From the NCBI GenBank assembly GCA_020002185.1, contig CM034544.1:35168483-35232482 (forward strand): a stretch of 64,000 bases of DNA. The letters are read 5' to 3'. Each line of letters starts with the position of its first letter. Position 1 is the stretch's first letter. The position numbers and the translations under genes were made by a program. Below the pieces are notes generated by a model. The model was not told where the DNA came from. It did not search any database and worked only from the letters and a program-made list of their open reading frames with translations. Shown piece after piece: positions 36,721 to 46,679 of the stretch. This DNA is from Paraescarpia echinospica. Taxonomy: Eukaryota > Annelida > Polychaeta > Sabellida > Siboglinidae.

Positions 36721-37796
36721 ATACGCACCCACCCCGTCGTAAACCATAGCCATCAGTGGCTCCTTACGACGTAAAAGAATTATAATATATATGTATGTAT
36801 GTATATATATATATATATATATATACAAGGCTTTCACAAGGGAACGCCACTGCCATCTGTCTCCAGCTAGCCAAGTGATCGTCTTCCAGTCTTCATATGT
36901 TTTTCGAATATTTTTGAATGGATTGCGCGGTGATGACGTAGTTTGTGTGACGCATCTAATGCTATATGGAAGCAAAGCAATTATATACCAAGCATAGTCA
37001 CTCTGTATGCAGTGAAAATGGGGCGGCCATTGATTATTACGTGCGTGGCTCCGTCTGGTGTCGATGAGCTAACCGGGGTGTGGCGCCCACGTAAACAGAT
37101 AGGAAAATGGTTAATACGTTACGCATTTGAGGCAACAGTCACCATTCAGACGCATATTTCACTATCCCAATGAATCATGGAGATGAAGTGATGTGCCAGT
37201 GTCAGACTAATGGAGTTTAATAGCAACAACGATCAATGGAATTATCAACAACGCCGATAAAAATATAAGGCGCCGGGACACTGCCAATGAATCAAATCAG
37301 ACGGCTATTGTTGACACTGTCAGTCGATGTTGTTCTGGTGAGCACATGGTAAGTACGCGTATTTAAGTAATGTTGGCAGTTCCACCGTGTATATATATAT
37401 ATATATATATACATAAATATATACATATATATATATATATATATATTGATTTGTATGTAATTTGGTCTAATCTTCGTTATTACACCACCTATTTTGTATT
37501 ACAAGTTATCAAATCAAATCAAATTTATGTATACACCACATATCTCTACAAAGCAGATTCAGGGGTGTTTATAAACTAAAACATGTAAGAATACACGTTG
37601 TCGTTATAATATTTCAATACATGTGTTACATATGCTAACACAACTACACATTTCGATTATTATGTAGGCCATATACAACATTAAGATGTATATCAAGATT
37701 TAACAAGATTTAACAAGATTGCCATCCAGAGAATTAACTCTAGATGGCAGGTGGACAAGGAAGCCCTTTGGCTTATCTAGAGTCCAACCTTTTTAT

Positions 37797-40693
37797 CTAC
37801 ATATATCCAGCCCTTCTGAGGTATGTGTCGATTTTATTTTTAAACATATTCACACTACTAGCACCCACACAATCATCAGATAATCTGTTCCATTCATTCA
37901 CAGTCCTTTGTGAAAATGAGAACTTTCTCACGTCTAATCTACACTGCTCCTTTAATAATGTAACTTCATGTCCTCTAGTCTTTCTATCTTTCTTAACTGA
38001 AAAAAACATATTTCTATCAATATTTTCATAACCATTCAATATTTTAAACACTTCTATCTGATCTCCTCTCAATCTCCTGGTCTCTAGTGTTGTTAAACCA
38101 CATTCTTTTAGGCGTTTTTCATAACTAAGATCCCTCAGTTTTGGTATCATTTTAGTCGCTCTCCTCTGTACTCTTTCTAGCATATCTATGTCCTTCTTGC
38201 GGTATGGCCTCCACGCTTGTATACAATATTCTAAATGAGGCCTAACTATTGTTTTGTACAGCGGTATTATTAGTTCTTTTTCTTTATATGCTATATTTCG
38301 CCTAATCAATCCAAGGATTTGATTTCCCTTTGAAGCTGCAATTCCACACTGCTCTGAAACCTTCATGTCAGCACTAATTGTCAGCCCTAAGTCTTTTTCT
38401 TTTACAGTAGTACTTAGTACAGTTCCCCCCATTGTATATTCTACATATTCGTTCCCATATCCTGTATGGAGGCATTTACATTTCCCAAAATTAAACAACA
38501 TTTGCCACTTTTCAGACCATTTGATCAACCTGTCAAGATCATCTTGTAAATGCTGTATATCACCATCACTTTCAATCCTTCTAAACACTTTTGTATCATC
38601 TGCAAATTTCAACACCTTGCTAGCTATATCATCGTCCAAATCGTTTATATATATTAAGAATAATATAGGTCCCAGTACTGATCCCTGTGGAACCCCACTC
38701 AAAACTGATTTCCAGTTTGAAGCCTCCCCATCAACAACTACCCGTTGTCTTCTGTCAATCAGCCATTTTCTATCCAGTTAATTATACCATTTCCTATGCC
38801 ATGGGCTTTTAGTTTAAGCAGTAATCTCTGATGTGGCACTTTGTCGAAAGCTTTTTGAAAATCTAAGTAGATGATATCTACTGGTGATCCATCATCTACC
38901 CACTTAGTGATATCTTCCAAAAAACATAACATATTTGTTAAGCATGACCTCGCTTTTAGAAACCCATGTTGAGATGGGTTTATCAAGTTATGTTTAACAA
39001 GAAAATCCACCATGTGATCTTTAATTAGTCTTTCTAATAATTTACAAATCACCGATGTTAAACTCACTGGTCTATAATTATTTGACTTGTTTCTCGAACC
39101 TTTTTTAAATAACGGTATAATGTTTGCTTCTTTCCATTCTAAAGGAACCACTCCCTCTTCTAATGACAAGTTGAAAACTGTTGCAAGCGGTATGCTAATT
39201 TGTTCTACAATTTCCACTAGTAGTTTGGGTGGAATACCATCCACTCCAGGTGATTTATTTTCCTTCATAGCCCTAATTTTCTTAGCTACCATTTCTGGGG
39301 TTACAATTAACTGTCTTAAATAGTCTGATTCTGCCCCCTTGAACTTAGCCTCTGGTACTGGCAGTGAACTAGTGTCTTCTCTGGTAAACACTGAACTAAA
39401 ATACTCATTTAGGTCTTCAGCCATTAAGAATCCTTCTGATATTATATTTCCAGCACTATCTTCTAGAGGGCCGACCTTATCCTGAACTTTCTGTTTGCTT
39501 CGAACATACGCATAAAAACTCTTGTTGTCATGTTTTATATTACAAGCTAATTTATGTTCATAGCTTCTCTTTGAATTTCTAATTTCAGCTGTAGCTTGGT
39601 TTAGTGCTTCTTTATAAATGTTGTAGTCTTCGTCATTTCCAGTACGTCTATATGACTTCCACATCATTTGTTTATACTTAATTTTTCTAATGGCTTCTTT
39701 CGATAAGTATTTCTTTCTGGTCCGTTTCCCTTGTTTTTTGAAGGGAACAAATTTATCTACGATGCACTCTATTTCATTCTTTAAGATATTCCAGCATTCT
39801 GTTGCTGTCTTATTCTTCAGTGTATTATTCCAGTCTATCTTTGCTAAATATTTCCTCATTTCCTTATATCTTCCTTTGTGGAAATTTCTCCTCAACTGCT
39901 TTTTATTATTTCTTTCTGATTTTACTTTGATGGTAAAATGTATCTGGTTGTGATCACTACTTCCCAGAGGCTCACATAATTTAACATTGTCAACTAATTC
40001 ATTCTGTGAGGACAAAACTAAGTCTAACACATTCTCTCCCCTGGTTGGTTCTAGCACATGTTGAGAAAGGAAACTATCTTGTACTAAAACTAAAAACTTG
40101 TGGTCCTCACTACCCATACTCTGTAGAGATTTCCATTTTATATGCCCATGGTTAAAATCCCCCATAATAACACAGTCCCGTTTGCTCACTTCCCTTATAG
40201 CGTTTTGTATTTTTTCATTCTCTTCTATGCTTATGTTTGGACTTCGATAAACTAATCCAACTGTTAACGTTGAGTTTCCTGTAACTATGTTACACCAAAC
40301 AGCTTCTTCGCAATCTGCTTCTCTGTCTAATTTTATTTCATAAGCCTGGATAGATTCTTTAATATATAAAATAACTCCACCTCCCCTTCTTCCTATTCTA
40401 TCTTTCCTAAACATTACATATCCTGTCAGTCCCAATTCGGCATCTGATATATCGGTGGTTGCCCATGATTCGGTTATACCTATTATGTGAGGGTCAATAT
40501 CTTCTACCATAATGTTTAGTTCATTTCTTTTGTTTACTATACTCCTTGCATTTAAACAAACACATTTATACCCAGCTTCAGAACAGTTTTCCAGACTGTT
40601 CTTTGCTGAATTATTTTTGCTGCCTTTATCTATGCCTCCAGTTTCAGGCTTCTCTGCGAGTCCCCCCTGCGAATTTAGTTTAAATAGATGCAA
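37797..40693 (-). pseudogene. CR1 LINE ORF2: endonuclease and reverse transcriptase with one frameshift
   Basis: The ATG at 40693 overlaps the end of ORF1. The N-terminal APE endonuclease shows CLNARSIVNKRNEL, GITESWATTD, VGLVYRSPN, GDFNHGHI and SSDHNQI. The reverse transcriptase has EANIIPLFKKG, NYRPVSLTS, YLDFQKAFDKV (motif A), SGVPQGSVLGP and KFADDTKVF (catalytic ADD). It ends with the usual WNRLSDD tail. One base appears to be missing in the AAAAT run at about 38764-38766; without it the product would be a normal length of about 965 residues. It could be a real mutation or an assembly error. Confidence 0.85.
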
Positions 40694-42075
40694 CCTGTCC
40701 CACTGTCAACAGATCGCAGCAGATTCTCTGAGAATACTGCTGCCCCCTTTCCACTTAGATGGAGGCCATCTCTCATGTACATATCTTCTCTCCCAACAAA
40801 GTACCCCCATAAATCTAGGAATCCCACGCCCTCTTCCTCACACATCTGCTCAACTAGTGCGTTGATCGCCATCCTCTTACAGTTTCTGTATCTTGCCCCC
40901 CTTCCTCCCATTACTGGCAAAATTCCTGAGAGAATAACCTGTTCCACTCTTGTCTTCTTTAGCTTCCTCACTAGATGTCTGTACTTCTGAACTATCCCAG
41001 TTGTTCCCTCCTTGTCTGCATTGTTTGTCCCAACGTGTACTAGTATAGACCCTCCCTTGCCATGCCCCAATACCTTCTCTACCCTTTCGGTCACATGCTC
41101 TATCCTAGCCCCCGGTAGACATACAACAACGTCCTTCCCCTCGCATATAGTCTTGTCTGTTTTTCTCAGAATTGAATCGCCCATAAACACTCTCTCTTTT
41201 CTCCTTGCCCCCTCAATCACTGCCTCGGAGTAGTTCCTCCGGTTTGCATATGTCTGGTTGTTGTCTTTTCCTCTTGTCATCTTCTCTCCTGTCACATTCT
41301 CTTCCATTCCTTTCTTTCCTGTCGCGTTTTCTCTTGTCCCCTTTCCTCCTGTCATCTTCTCTTCTAGCACATTTACTCTCACCTCCTTTCGTCCCTTCTT
41401 CTTTCCTCCCATCACATTTTCTTCTCTCCTCTCCCGTCCCTTTTCCCCGGCTACCTCCTTCACTACGGTCACTTTCTCCCCTGTCACCTTCACGCCTGTC
41501 ATGTTTTCTGTTTTTGCTGAACACTGTCTTCTTCCATCAGTCTTCTGTCTCACAGTCTTACCAACTGCCTCTGTGGTATCTACCTCTTCACCACCTGTAT
41601 CGCTGTCGTGTCTCTCCTCGTTCTCTACAGTCTGACTACCTGCTGATCTATCCCCACTGGCCCGTTTTCTCTTCCTCTGCCGAACACTTTTCCTCCGTCC
41701 CTCTGTTTTCTCAATGTCTTGTTCCTTCACACCGGTCACCTTCCTTCCTCTCAGTCTCCTTTCTTCAGTCTCCGTGTCACAACTCTGCTCCTTCCGTGTT
41801 GTAGAATTCTCAACTCTCTCCGCGCCATCCCTCTCTGCTCCATCTATTTCTATGTTGAGTCTCGCCTCCATCTCCTTCACTATATCCGTCAACTTACACA
41901 CCTCCTTCATCAGACATTCCACCCTCAAACACCCCATGCACCGAAAGGTGAATCCGTCATCTTTGGTCTCTGCCCATGATTTTGGACAGCCAGACAACGC
42001 AAAATCCACCCAGCTCTGGCAGTCGTTGCAAACTAGGTGTCGTTTTGCCCTGAGTTGCCGCTTGCAAGGTGCCAT
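40675..42075 (-). CDS. CR1 LINE ORF1 protein: zinc finger plus SGNH esterase
   Basis: The protein has 466 residues. Near residues 15-50, LVCNDCQSWVDF and TFRCMGC form a PHD/RING-like finger, followed by a short leucine-rich helix. Then comes a long stretch of Lys, Glu, Gly and Thr repeats (about 80-290). The C-terminal domain carries VFMGDSILRKTD (block I nucleophile Ser), VHVGTNNADKEG (block III) and DGLHLSGKG (block V Asp and His), so the esterase triad is complete. ORF1 proteins of this kind bind RNA and assist retrotransposition. ATG at 42075, TAA at 40675; the ORF is uninterrupted. Confidence 0.85.
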   Translation of the reverse strand: MAPCKRQLRAKRHLVCNDCQSWVDFALSGCPKSWAETKDDGFTFRCMGCLRVECLMKEVCKLTDIVKEMEARLNIEIDGAERDGAERVENSTTRKEQSCDTETEERRLRGRKVTGVKEQDIEKTEGRRKSVRQRKRKRASGDRSAGSQTVENEERHDSDTGGEEVDTTEAVGKTVRQKTDGRRQCSAKTENMTGVKVTGEKVTVVKEVAGEKGRERREENVMGGKKKGRKEVRVNVLEEKMTGGKGTRENATGKKGMEENVTGEKMTRGKDNNQTYANRRNYSEAVIEGARRKERVFMGDSILRKTDKTICEGKDVVVCLPGARIEHVTERVEKVLGHGKGGSILVHVGTNNADKEGTTGIVQKYRHLVRKLKKTRVEQVILSGILPVMGGRGARYRNCKRMAINALVEQMCEEEGVGFLDLWGYFVGREDMYMRDGLHLSGKGAAVFSENLLRSVDSGTGCIYLN

Positions 42076-42650
42076 ATCAGAATTTATTTATGTTCAAAGT
42101 AGTTTTATGTAGTCTTTGAAAAGACTTTTGTGTGTACAATTTACACCAGATTGTTTAGGTTATAGTTAGTTATATTTGTTAACACACAATGACACACCGT
42201 GCCTTACCTAGTTACGATGTCGATGACAATGTATTCAAGTTAGGCTTAGATACAAGGTAGTCTTTACAAAGACTGTTTCCTGTGTACTATTATACACTTT
42301 AAAAGATTGTTATTTCAGGTTTTAATTACTCATCTAACTACACCGATTATCTCAAATAACGCTATTCTATTGTCGTTCACGGTACGCTAACTTCGCCAGT
42401 GACCTACTTTGTAAACAACGTTCCGATTACATTAACGTCCCCAATTATCGCTCGCAAATCGCCTACTTTTAATCTACCCTAGATTACTCCCTCTAGCTAA
42501 CTTTTAACAAAAAATATTGCTTAATATATATCTATAATTACGTTATGTATCCTATACGCTCAATAATATCACTTATCTTGATCAAATATCCTTATATTTT
42601 CGCAAGTTTGCTGCACCAAATTCAAATCAATTCATCACCGGAAGTCCCCC

Positions 42651-43150
42651 AAATGTTGAATTATACCATAAATTAGACAATTTTTACTAAAATGTTTGGC
42701 GCTACACACCATCTTTCTTAGCTTAACAAAACATTCATACTTCCACAACCATTAAATCAACATTTATACAAAATTTATAAGTTTAAGTATATTTTCAGAT
42801 CCTATTAACTAATAAATACGTCAATAGTAGTTTTATAAATCCAAATATCAATGCTATTAAAACAGTGATTTGGTCATTATGATGCAAATCAGTAAATCAA
42901 GCTCGCATGTCTGACAGGAAGGGGGGTGCGGTGTGTAAAAGATATTGTGTGTGTTTAAAGGGGGGGGGTGAAAGATACCCGGGGCATCCGATGGGGGAGG
43001 GGGGTGATAAAATTCACATTATCTTATTTCCCTAAATCGTCGCCCCCCCATTCCGTAAAAAATGATGATGACCCCATAAATGGAGGTGTTTTCTAGTGTC
43101 ACAACTTAAAACATGCTTTTCACCATGTAACATACATCAACACTTGTGTT
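42651..43150. other. Noncoding DNA between LINE and DUF4806-like fragment
   Basis: No gene is seen. G-rich runs lie at about 42920-43010 (GGGGGGGG and GGGGGAGGGGGG) and a C-run at about 43040. The LINE 5' end may lie anywhere in the first part. Confidence 0.4.
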
Positions 43151-43155
43151 TGTAT

Positions 43156-44265
43156 CTAAGTTTCTCTCACCTTGTTCTTTCCTCCCACTTTGTTGGGTGC
43201 GTGCTTTAACGTCTCCCCAATCTCCAACTCTACATCCCCAATCTTCGCCCTGGGATGGTTCTTCACACATGCCCCTAAAATAAAAGATAACAAAATTTTA
43301 TTTAATATATGAAATATTGTAGGGTAGTCTTTTATATCTTTAACCTGTCACCATCCCCTGCTTTAAAGTTGAGAAACATTTGCTCCAATGCCAAAACATA
43401 TTTATATTGAATTTTTTCAGCTGCTGAGTATTTCCCCGATTTATGTTGCTATATAATACTTACTAATCACAAGATTGCAGATAGACATATCAGCAAACTT
43501 CTTCTTGCCCTTCCTCCCCTTAAGGGAATAGAGGGACCAAAGTGAGTTTGTCCCCACCTTCCTTAGCATGGTCCGGACACTGGTCCCCAAGTTTACTGCC
43601 CCCAGGGATGTGAGGTAAGCAAGCTGAGGAAGAACAAATATAAATGTAAATACACTGGTAAATGTAACTGTCAGCAATCTTTGTAATGTTTTTCAAAGAT
43701 TCAATTAAATATTTAAAGAAAGCAATCTAGCCAAGTTTAATATTCAAATATAAAAATGTGTAAATCATGCAGATGTTTGTTTAATATGTAATACTACCAG
43801 TATTTGTAATTCTGTTTTGTTGATGATAGTTTATATATGTAACTATTTTTAGCTATTTTATTTAGTAGGTGGCACTAGACCGAGCTAACCCTTTTGGGTT
43901 CCTATAAATATAATATACAGTAAAAGTATTTCCTTCACTAAAATTGGAACATTCAATCAAATTTCACCACCCTAATCACATGACCCACAGTACCACCTAC
44001 TAAACAATATTATAGTTGCACAGACTATCATATAATATATTAAAGTGATTGCACACCAGTTGTTTTCGGAACAGCTGTTCCTTGGTGACCTTTTCACAGA
44101 GCGCAAGCAGCTGCTCCTCCCCATCCACAGGCGCTGGCAAGACATCTTCATTGCCATCGACATTTGCCGCCCCTGTTATGATGACTAACTTCTTCAGAAG
44201 TGTTATCTCCTCACTCTGATTTTGAATTATCTTGTCCAGTTTCATTAGAACTCGAAACTGAAAGC
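43156..44265 (-). CDS. DUF4806-like gene fragment, three exons
   Basis: Three minus-strand exons (44265-44057, 43623-43464, 43274-43156) have AG/GT borders and splice in frame. Exon A gives FQFRVLMKLDKIIQNQSEE and VDGEEQLLALCEKVTKEQL. Exon B gives AYLTSLGAVNLGTSVRTMLR and SLKGRKGKKKFADMSICNLV. Exon C gives NHPRAKIGDVELEIGETLKH and ends at TAG (43158-43156), unless AAG|GTGAGA at 43172 is a donor. The pattern of a gap-helix, LGAVNLGTSVR, KGRKGKKKF and an ...EIGETLKHAPNK end resembles DUF4806 proteins of unknown function. The 5' part was not found. AT-rich base use unlike the adjacent Polinton argues against it being Polinton cargo. Confidence 0.55.
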
Positions 44266-44535
44266 CTGTTTCAATATTCATACGTACATTAGTACATATT
44301 AATTAGTACATGTACCAATATTTATGTTCCTATGTTTAATACTAGTAGTGGTAAGCGGTTCGCCATCCCCGGAAGTGACCTAAGATCAAAGGCTTTTTCG
44401 TTTTTTATAAGTAGAATTCCTACGTTTTTTACAAGTATGAGCAAGCAACGTCAAAAAGTGATTGATGGGGGTCATGAGAAAGAGGGTGTCGCCATCTACT
44501 GAATAAAGAGGAAATAAAATAGGGTGAATGACGAG

Positions 44536-44599
44536 CTCTAGTGACTAATCAGGTACTAATTAGGATCAACCTCTAGTGACTAATCAGGTACTAATTAGG
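44536..44599 (+). repeat. 29-bp direct repeat pair left of the Polinton genes
   Basis: CTCTAGTGACTAATCAGGTA continued by CTAATTAGG occurs at 44536-44564 and again at 44571-44599. A shorter CTAGTGACT copy lies at about 44659 and an inverted CACTAGAGG at about 44620. This may be part of the left terminal region of the element. Confidence 0.8.
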
Positions 44600-44679
44600 G
44601 TGGCTATGAGTAGCGCATTCACTAGAGGGTAGCACTAGCAATAGCTAAAATGTATACCCCTAGTGACTGAAAAGCGTCG

Positions 44680-45354
44680 ATGGTGGTGCGTATAGGCGAT
44701 TGTGACGGTGTCAGCGCACCAGATGTCGCTATGGACGGAAAGTGGAAGCACCCTTTTACGTGCATAGTGTCCGGCCCTACGGGGTGTGGGAAGACTACTT
44801 TCGTTGTACGCCTGTTAAAGTTTGCTTCGTGTATGATTTCGCCGCCACCGGAGCAAATTCTGTGGTGTTACGGCCAGTGGCAGACCGCTTACGACTCTAT
44901 GGCCGGCGTGGAATTTGTAGACGGTTTGCCGGATCCGTCGCTTCTGGACGCCAAAACGAGGACGCTTCTAGTGCTCGATGACCTTATGTCGGAGACCGAT
45001 AGTAGCATCACGACTTTGTTTACTAAAAAAAGTCACCACTGCAACGCGTCCGTCGTACAGCTTTTGCAGAATCTCTTTCCGAAAGGGAAAGAAAATCGCA
45101 CAATCAGTTTAAACGCGCAGTATATGGTCCTCTTCAAGAGTCCCCGGGACGCGGGGCAAGTAGGCCACCTGGCGAAGCAGATGTATCCGGGCAGTGTCAA
45201 CTACATGGTGGAGGCGTACAAGGATGCCACGTCGGCCGCCTACGGTTACCTCCTGGTGGATCTGAAACAGGAAACGCCGGAAACCATGCGCCTGCGTACG
45301 GAAATTTTCCCCGACGACCCCGTTCAGTACGTCTATGTGCCGACGAGACTATAA
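44680..45354 (+). CDS. Polinton genome-packaging ATPase (FtsK/HerA type)
   Basis: The 224-residue protein has Walker A GPTGCGKTTF at residues 32-41 and Walker B LLVLDDLMSE with the acidic pair at 100-101. Further downstream are SLNAQYMVLFKSPRD and the AKQMYP segment conserved in Polinton ATPases. In the family this ATPase is thought to drive DNA into the capsid, like the A32-type ATPases of large DNA viruses. It is the first gene of the block; the next starts 39 bp after its stop. Length is normal and the frame uninterrupted. Confidence 0.9.
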   Translation: MVVRIGDCDGVSAPDVAMDGKWKHPFTCIVSGPTGCGKTTFVVRLLKFASCMISPPPEQILWCYGQWQTAYDSMAGVEFVDGLPDPSLLDAKTRTLLVLDDLMSETDSSITTLFTKKSHHCNASVVQLLQNLFPKGKENRTISLNAQYMVLFKSPRDAGQVGHLAKQMYPGSVNYMVEAYKDATSAAYGYLLVDLKQETPETMRLRTEIFPDDPVQYVYVPTRL

Positions 45355-45393
45355 AAAAGGCGGGGCGCGCCGCGGCCGCCGTCATTCGACAGG

Positions 45394-45738
45394 ATGACAG
45401 AGCGCGTGAAGAGGCACATCCTTGCCCTGCAGCTGTTGCGCCGCTACAAGGGGAATACGAATCTGAGAAAGGCGGTAATCACCCACGCGGACGCCGACCT
45501 CATCTGCAGTCTGGCCGACTGCGCGTATAACATCCTGCGAGGGAACGTGAAATTGACGCCTAACAATCGAAAAGTGCTGACAAAGTTCAGGAACAATTTG
45601 CGCAAGTTAGCGTCGAAAAAAGTGCCCATCAAACGGAAGAGGGCCGTCCTGCAGACGGGTTCGGGCGCGTTTCTGACGGCGCTGCTGGCGCCGTTGGCGA
45701 GCACCTTTCTGCCCCTCCTCAGGCAGGCTTTCGGCTGA
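45394..45738 (+). CDS. Small conserved Polinton protein with hydrophobic C-terminus
   Basis: The 114 residues are very basic. A central helical segment includes LKLTPNNRKVL-like residues and is followed by RKRAVLQTGSGAFL and a hydrophobic tail LLAPLASTFLPLL. I recognise this as a recurrent uncharacterised Polinton protein. QTGSG (87-91) fits the Q-x-G-x|G form of adenain cleavage sites. A role as a virion core or membrane-active protein is inferred. Its TGA overlaps the next ATG (TGATG at 45736-45740). Confidence 0.6.
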   Translation: MTERVKRHILALQLLRRYKGNTNLRKAVITHADADLICSLADCAYNILRGNVKLTPNNRKVLTKFRNNLRKLASKKVPIKRKRAVLQTGSGAFLTALLAPLASTFLPLLRQAFG

Positions 45739-46457
45739 TGCAGCACGCGAAGAAGATGGCGCTGGTAGACCCCCGGTTGGTGGAGCGTCTACTGCCGTTA
45801 CTATCGCAACCGACCACGACCACGTCGCGTGTGATGAGTAGCCTGGACGGCGATATGAAAGCCGTTCTCGAGCGTGTCGATTTATCCGAAGGCGAAAAGG
45901 TGGTGGCGTACAATCAACTGCTGAGTCGTTACAACGCCATGGAGGCGTCTCGCGCGCAGCAGCCGATGCGCGTGTCCGTAGTGAAGAACGAGTCGTCGTC
46001 CGATCAGCCGCCGTCGCCGCCGTCGCCGCCGCCACCACCTACGTCCGATCAATTGCCGGGGGAGATGGAGAGCGAGGCCGTGAAGAGCGTACCGAAAGTG
46101 CTGAAAGAAAAGGCCCGCCTCCTGTTGGCCCGACTGAGGGCCGACCCGCTGATTCGCTGGAACGATCGAGCGGAGCTCGTGTACGCCGGTACGCCTATTG
46201 CCGGAAGTAATATGGTAGATCTCGTGAACGATCTCATGCGAACGCGTAAGAGGGCCCCCGCGCCGGTTGGCTGGGAAGCGTTCGGCGACCATATAAGGCG
46301 GCTGAACGTCCCTATGGAATTCGTCGGCAACCCCCAGCGTCGGGCGTATATACAGCGCGAGCAGAAGCGAAAGAGGCGCACTCGGTCCGTCGAGCGCGAG
46401 CAGAAGCGAAAGGGGCGCACGCGGTCCGTTGAGCGTACGCCGTGGTCCAGCTTTTAG
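45738..46457 (+). CDS. Conserved Polinton protein of unknown function
   Basis: The 239-residue protein begins MQHAKKMALVDPRLVERLL, with a helical N-terminal third (SLDGDMKAVL and YNQLLSRY). A Pro/Ser-rich linker follows, then a C-terminal domain with LVYAGTPIAGSNMVDLVNDL, RAPAPVGWEAF and the NVPMEFVGNPQRR end. A basic repeat (EQKRK-RTRSVER, twice) closes it. The GSN-DLVNDLMR pattern recurs in Polintons of other invertebrates, without known function. It overlaps the preceding stop by one base. Confidence 0.6.
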   Translation: MQHAKKMALVDPRLVERLLPLLSQPTTTTSRVMSSLDGDMKAVLERVDLSEGEKVVAYNQLLSRYNAMEASRAQQPMRVSVVKNESSSDQPPSPPSPPPPPTSDQLPGEMESEAVKSVPKVLKEKARLLLARLRADPLIRWNDRAELVYAGTPIAGSNMVDLVNDLMRTRKRAPAPVGWEAFGDHIRRLNVPMEFVGNPQRRAYIQREQKRKRRTRSVEREQKRKGRTRSVERTPWSSF

Positions 46458-46472
46458 CGTGTCCCGTAGAGG

Positions 46473-46679
46473 ATGCCGCCCGTCCGAAGATCAGTACTCG
46501 TTGTCGTCGTAGCAGTCGTAATTGCGGCGGTCATCGTCGCCGTCCTCTTGTTCGCCGTATCGTCGTCGTCGTCGCCGCCGCGCGCCCCATGGTGTCCCGG
46601 CGGACTCGTGGTGCGCAACGAGACGGCCGGCGGACTCGTGGTGCGCAACGAGAGCGCCAACAACGCGACGGCCTACTGA
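46473..46679 (+). CDS. Small single-pass membrane protein overlapping the integrase
   Basis: The 68 codons start at ATG 46473. A strongly hydrophobic stretch covers about residues 8-29, made almost only of Val, Ala, Ile and Leu. Then come a Ser/Pro segment and three potential N-glycosylation sites (NET, NES, NAT) in a short repeat LVVRNE. The layout suggests a signal-anchored surface protein. It occupies a different frame from the long upstream extension of the integrase ORF, and I think this is the real gene in that stretch. No homologue is recognised. Confidence 0.5.
   Translation: MPPVRRSVLVVVVAVVIAAVIVAVLLFAVSSSSSPPRAPWCPGGLVVRNETAGGLVVRNESANNATAY

Larger units (their letters stand above)
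32019..37693. repeat. Copy 1 of a 5.6 kb near-identical segment
   Basis: It matches 54976-60599 almost base for base. Differences are single bases (for example GGCGGCGGC against GGCGGTGGC, at about 35366 and 58320) and microsatellite lengths ((AC)n is longer here). The segment holds the inner-element 5' part, the outer TIR, the last kinase exon and LINE relics. Confidence 0.95.
37694..42650 (-). mobile_element. CR1-type LINE, nearly intact
   Basis: The element runs on the minus strand. Its 5' region is about 42650-42076, ORF1 42075-40675, ORF2 40693-37797, and a short 3' UTR ends in tandem TTAAATCTTG units at 37722-37694. The two ORFs overlap by 19 bases. ORF1 has a PHD-like finger plus an SGNH esterase domain, the CR1-clade arrangement. 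The 3' tail abuts 37693 exactly where copy 1 and copy 2 of the flanking segment part. The 5' boundary is uncertain. Confidence 0.85.

Noticed and set aside
40512..42112. Plus-strand Ser/Leu/Phe-rich open frames over the LINE
   Set aside because: They are antisense of the ORF1 low-complexity Lys/Glu region.
44340..44680. A complete Polinton left terminal inverted repeat
   Set aside because: Without the right end (in the gap) the repeat cannot be paired, so only the direct repeats are reported.
46442..46588. Integrase start at ATG 46442
   Set aside because: The extra leader is Arg/Val-rich sequence typical of a wrong frame over the small membrane-protein gene. Conserved integrase sequence begins much later.
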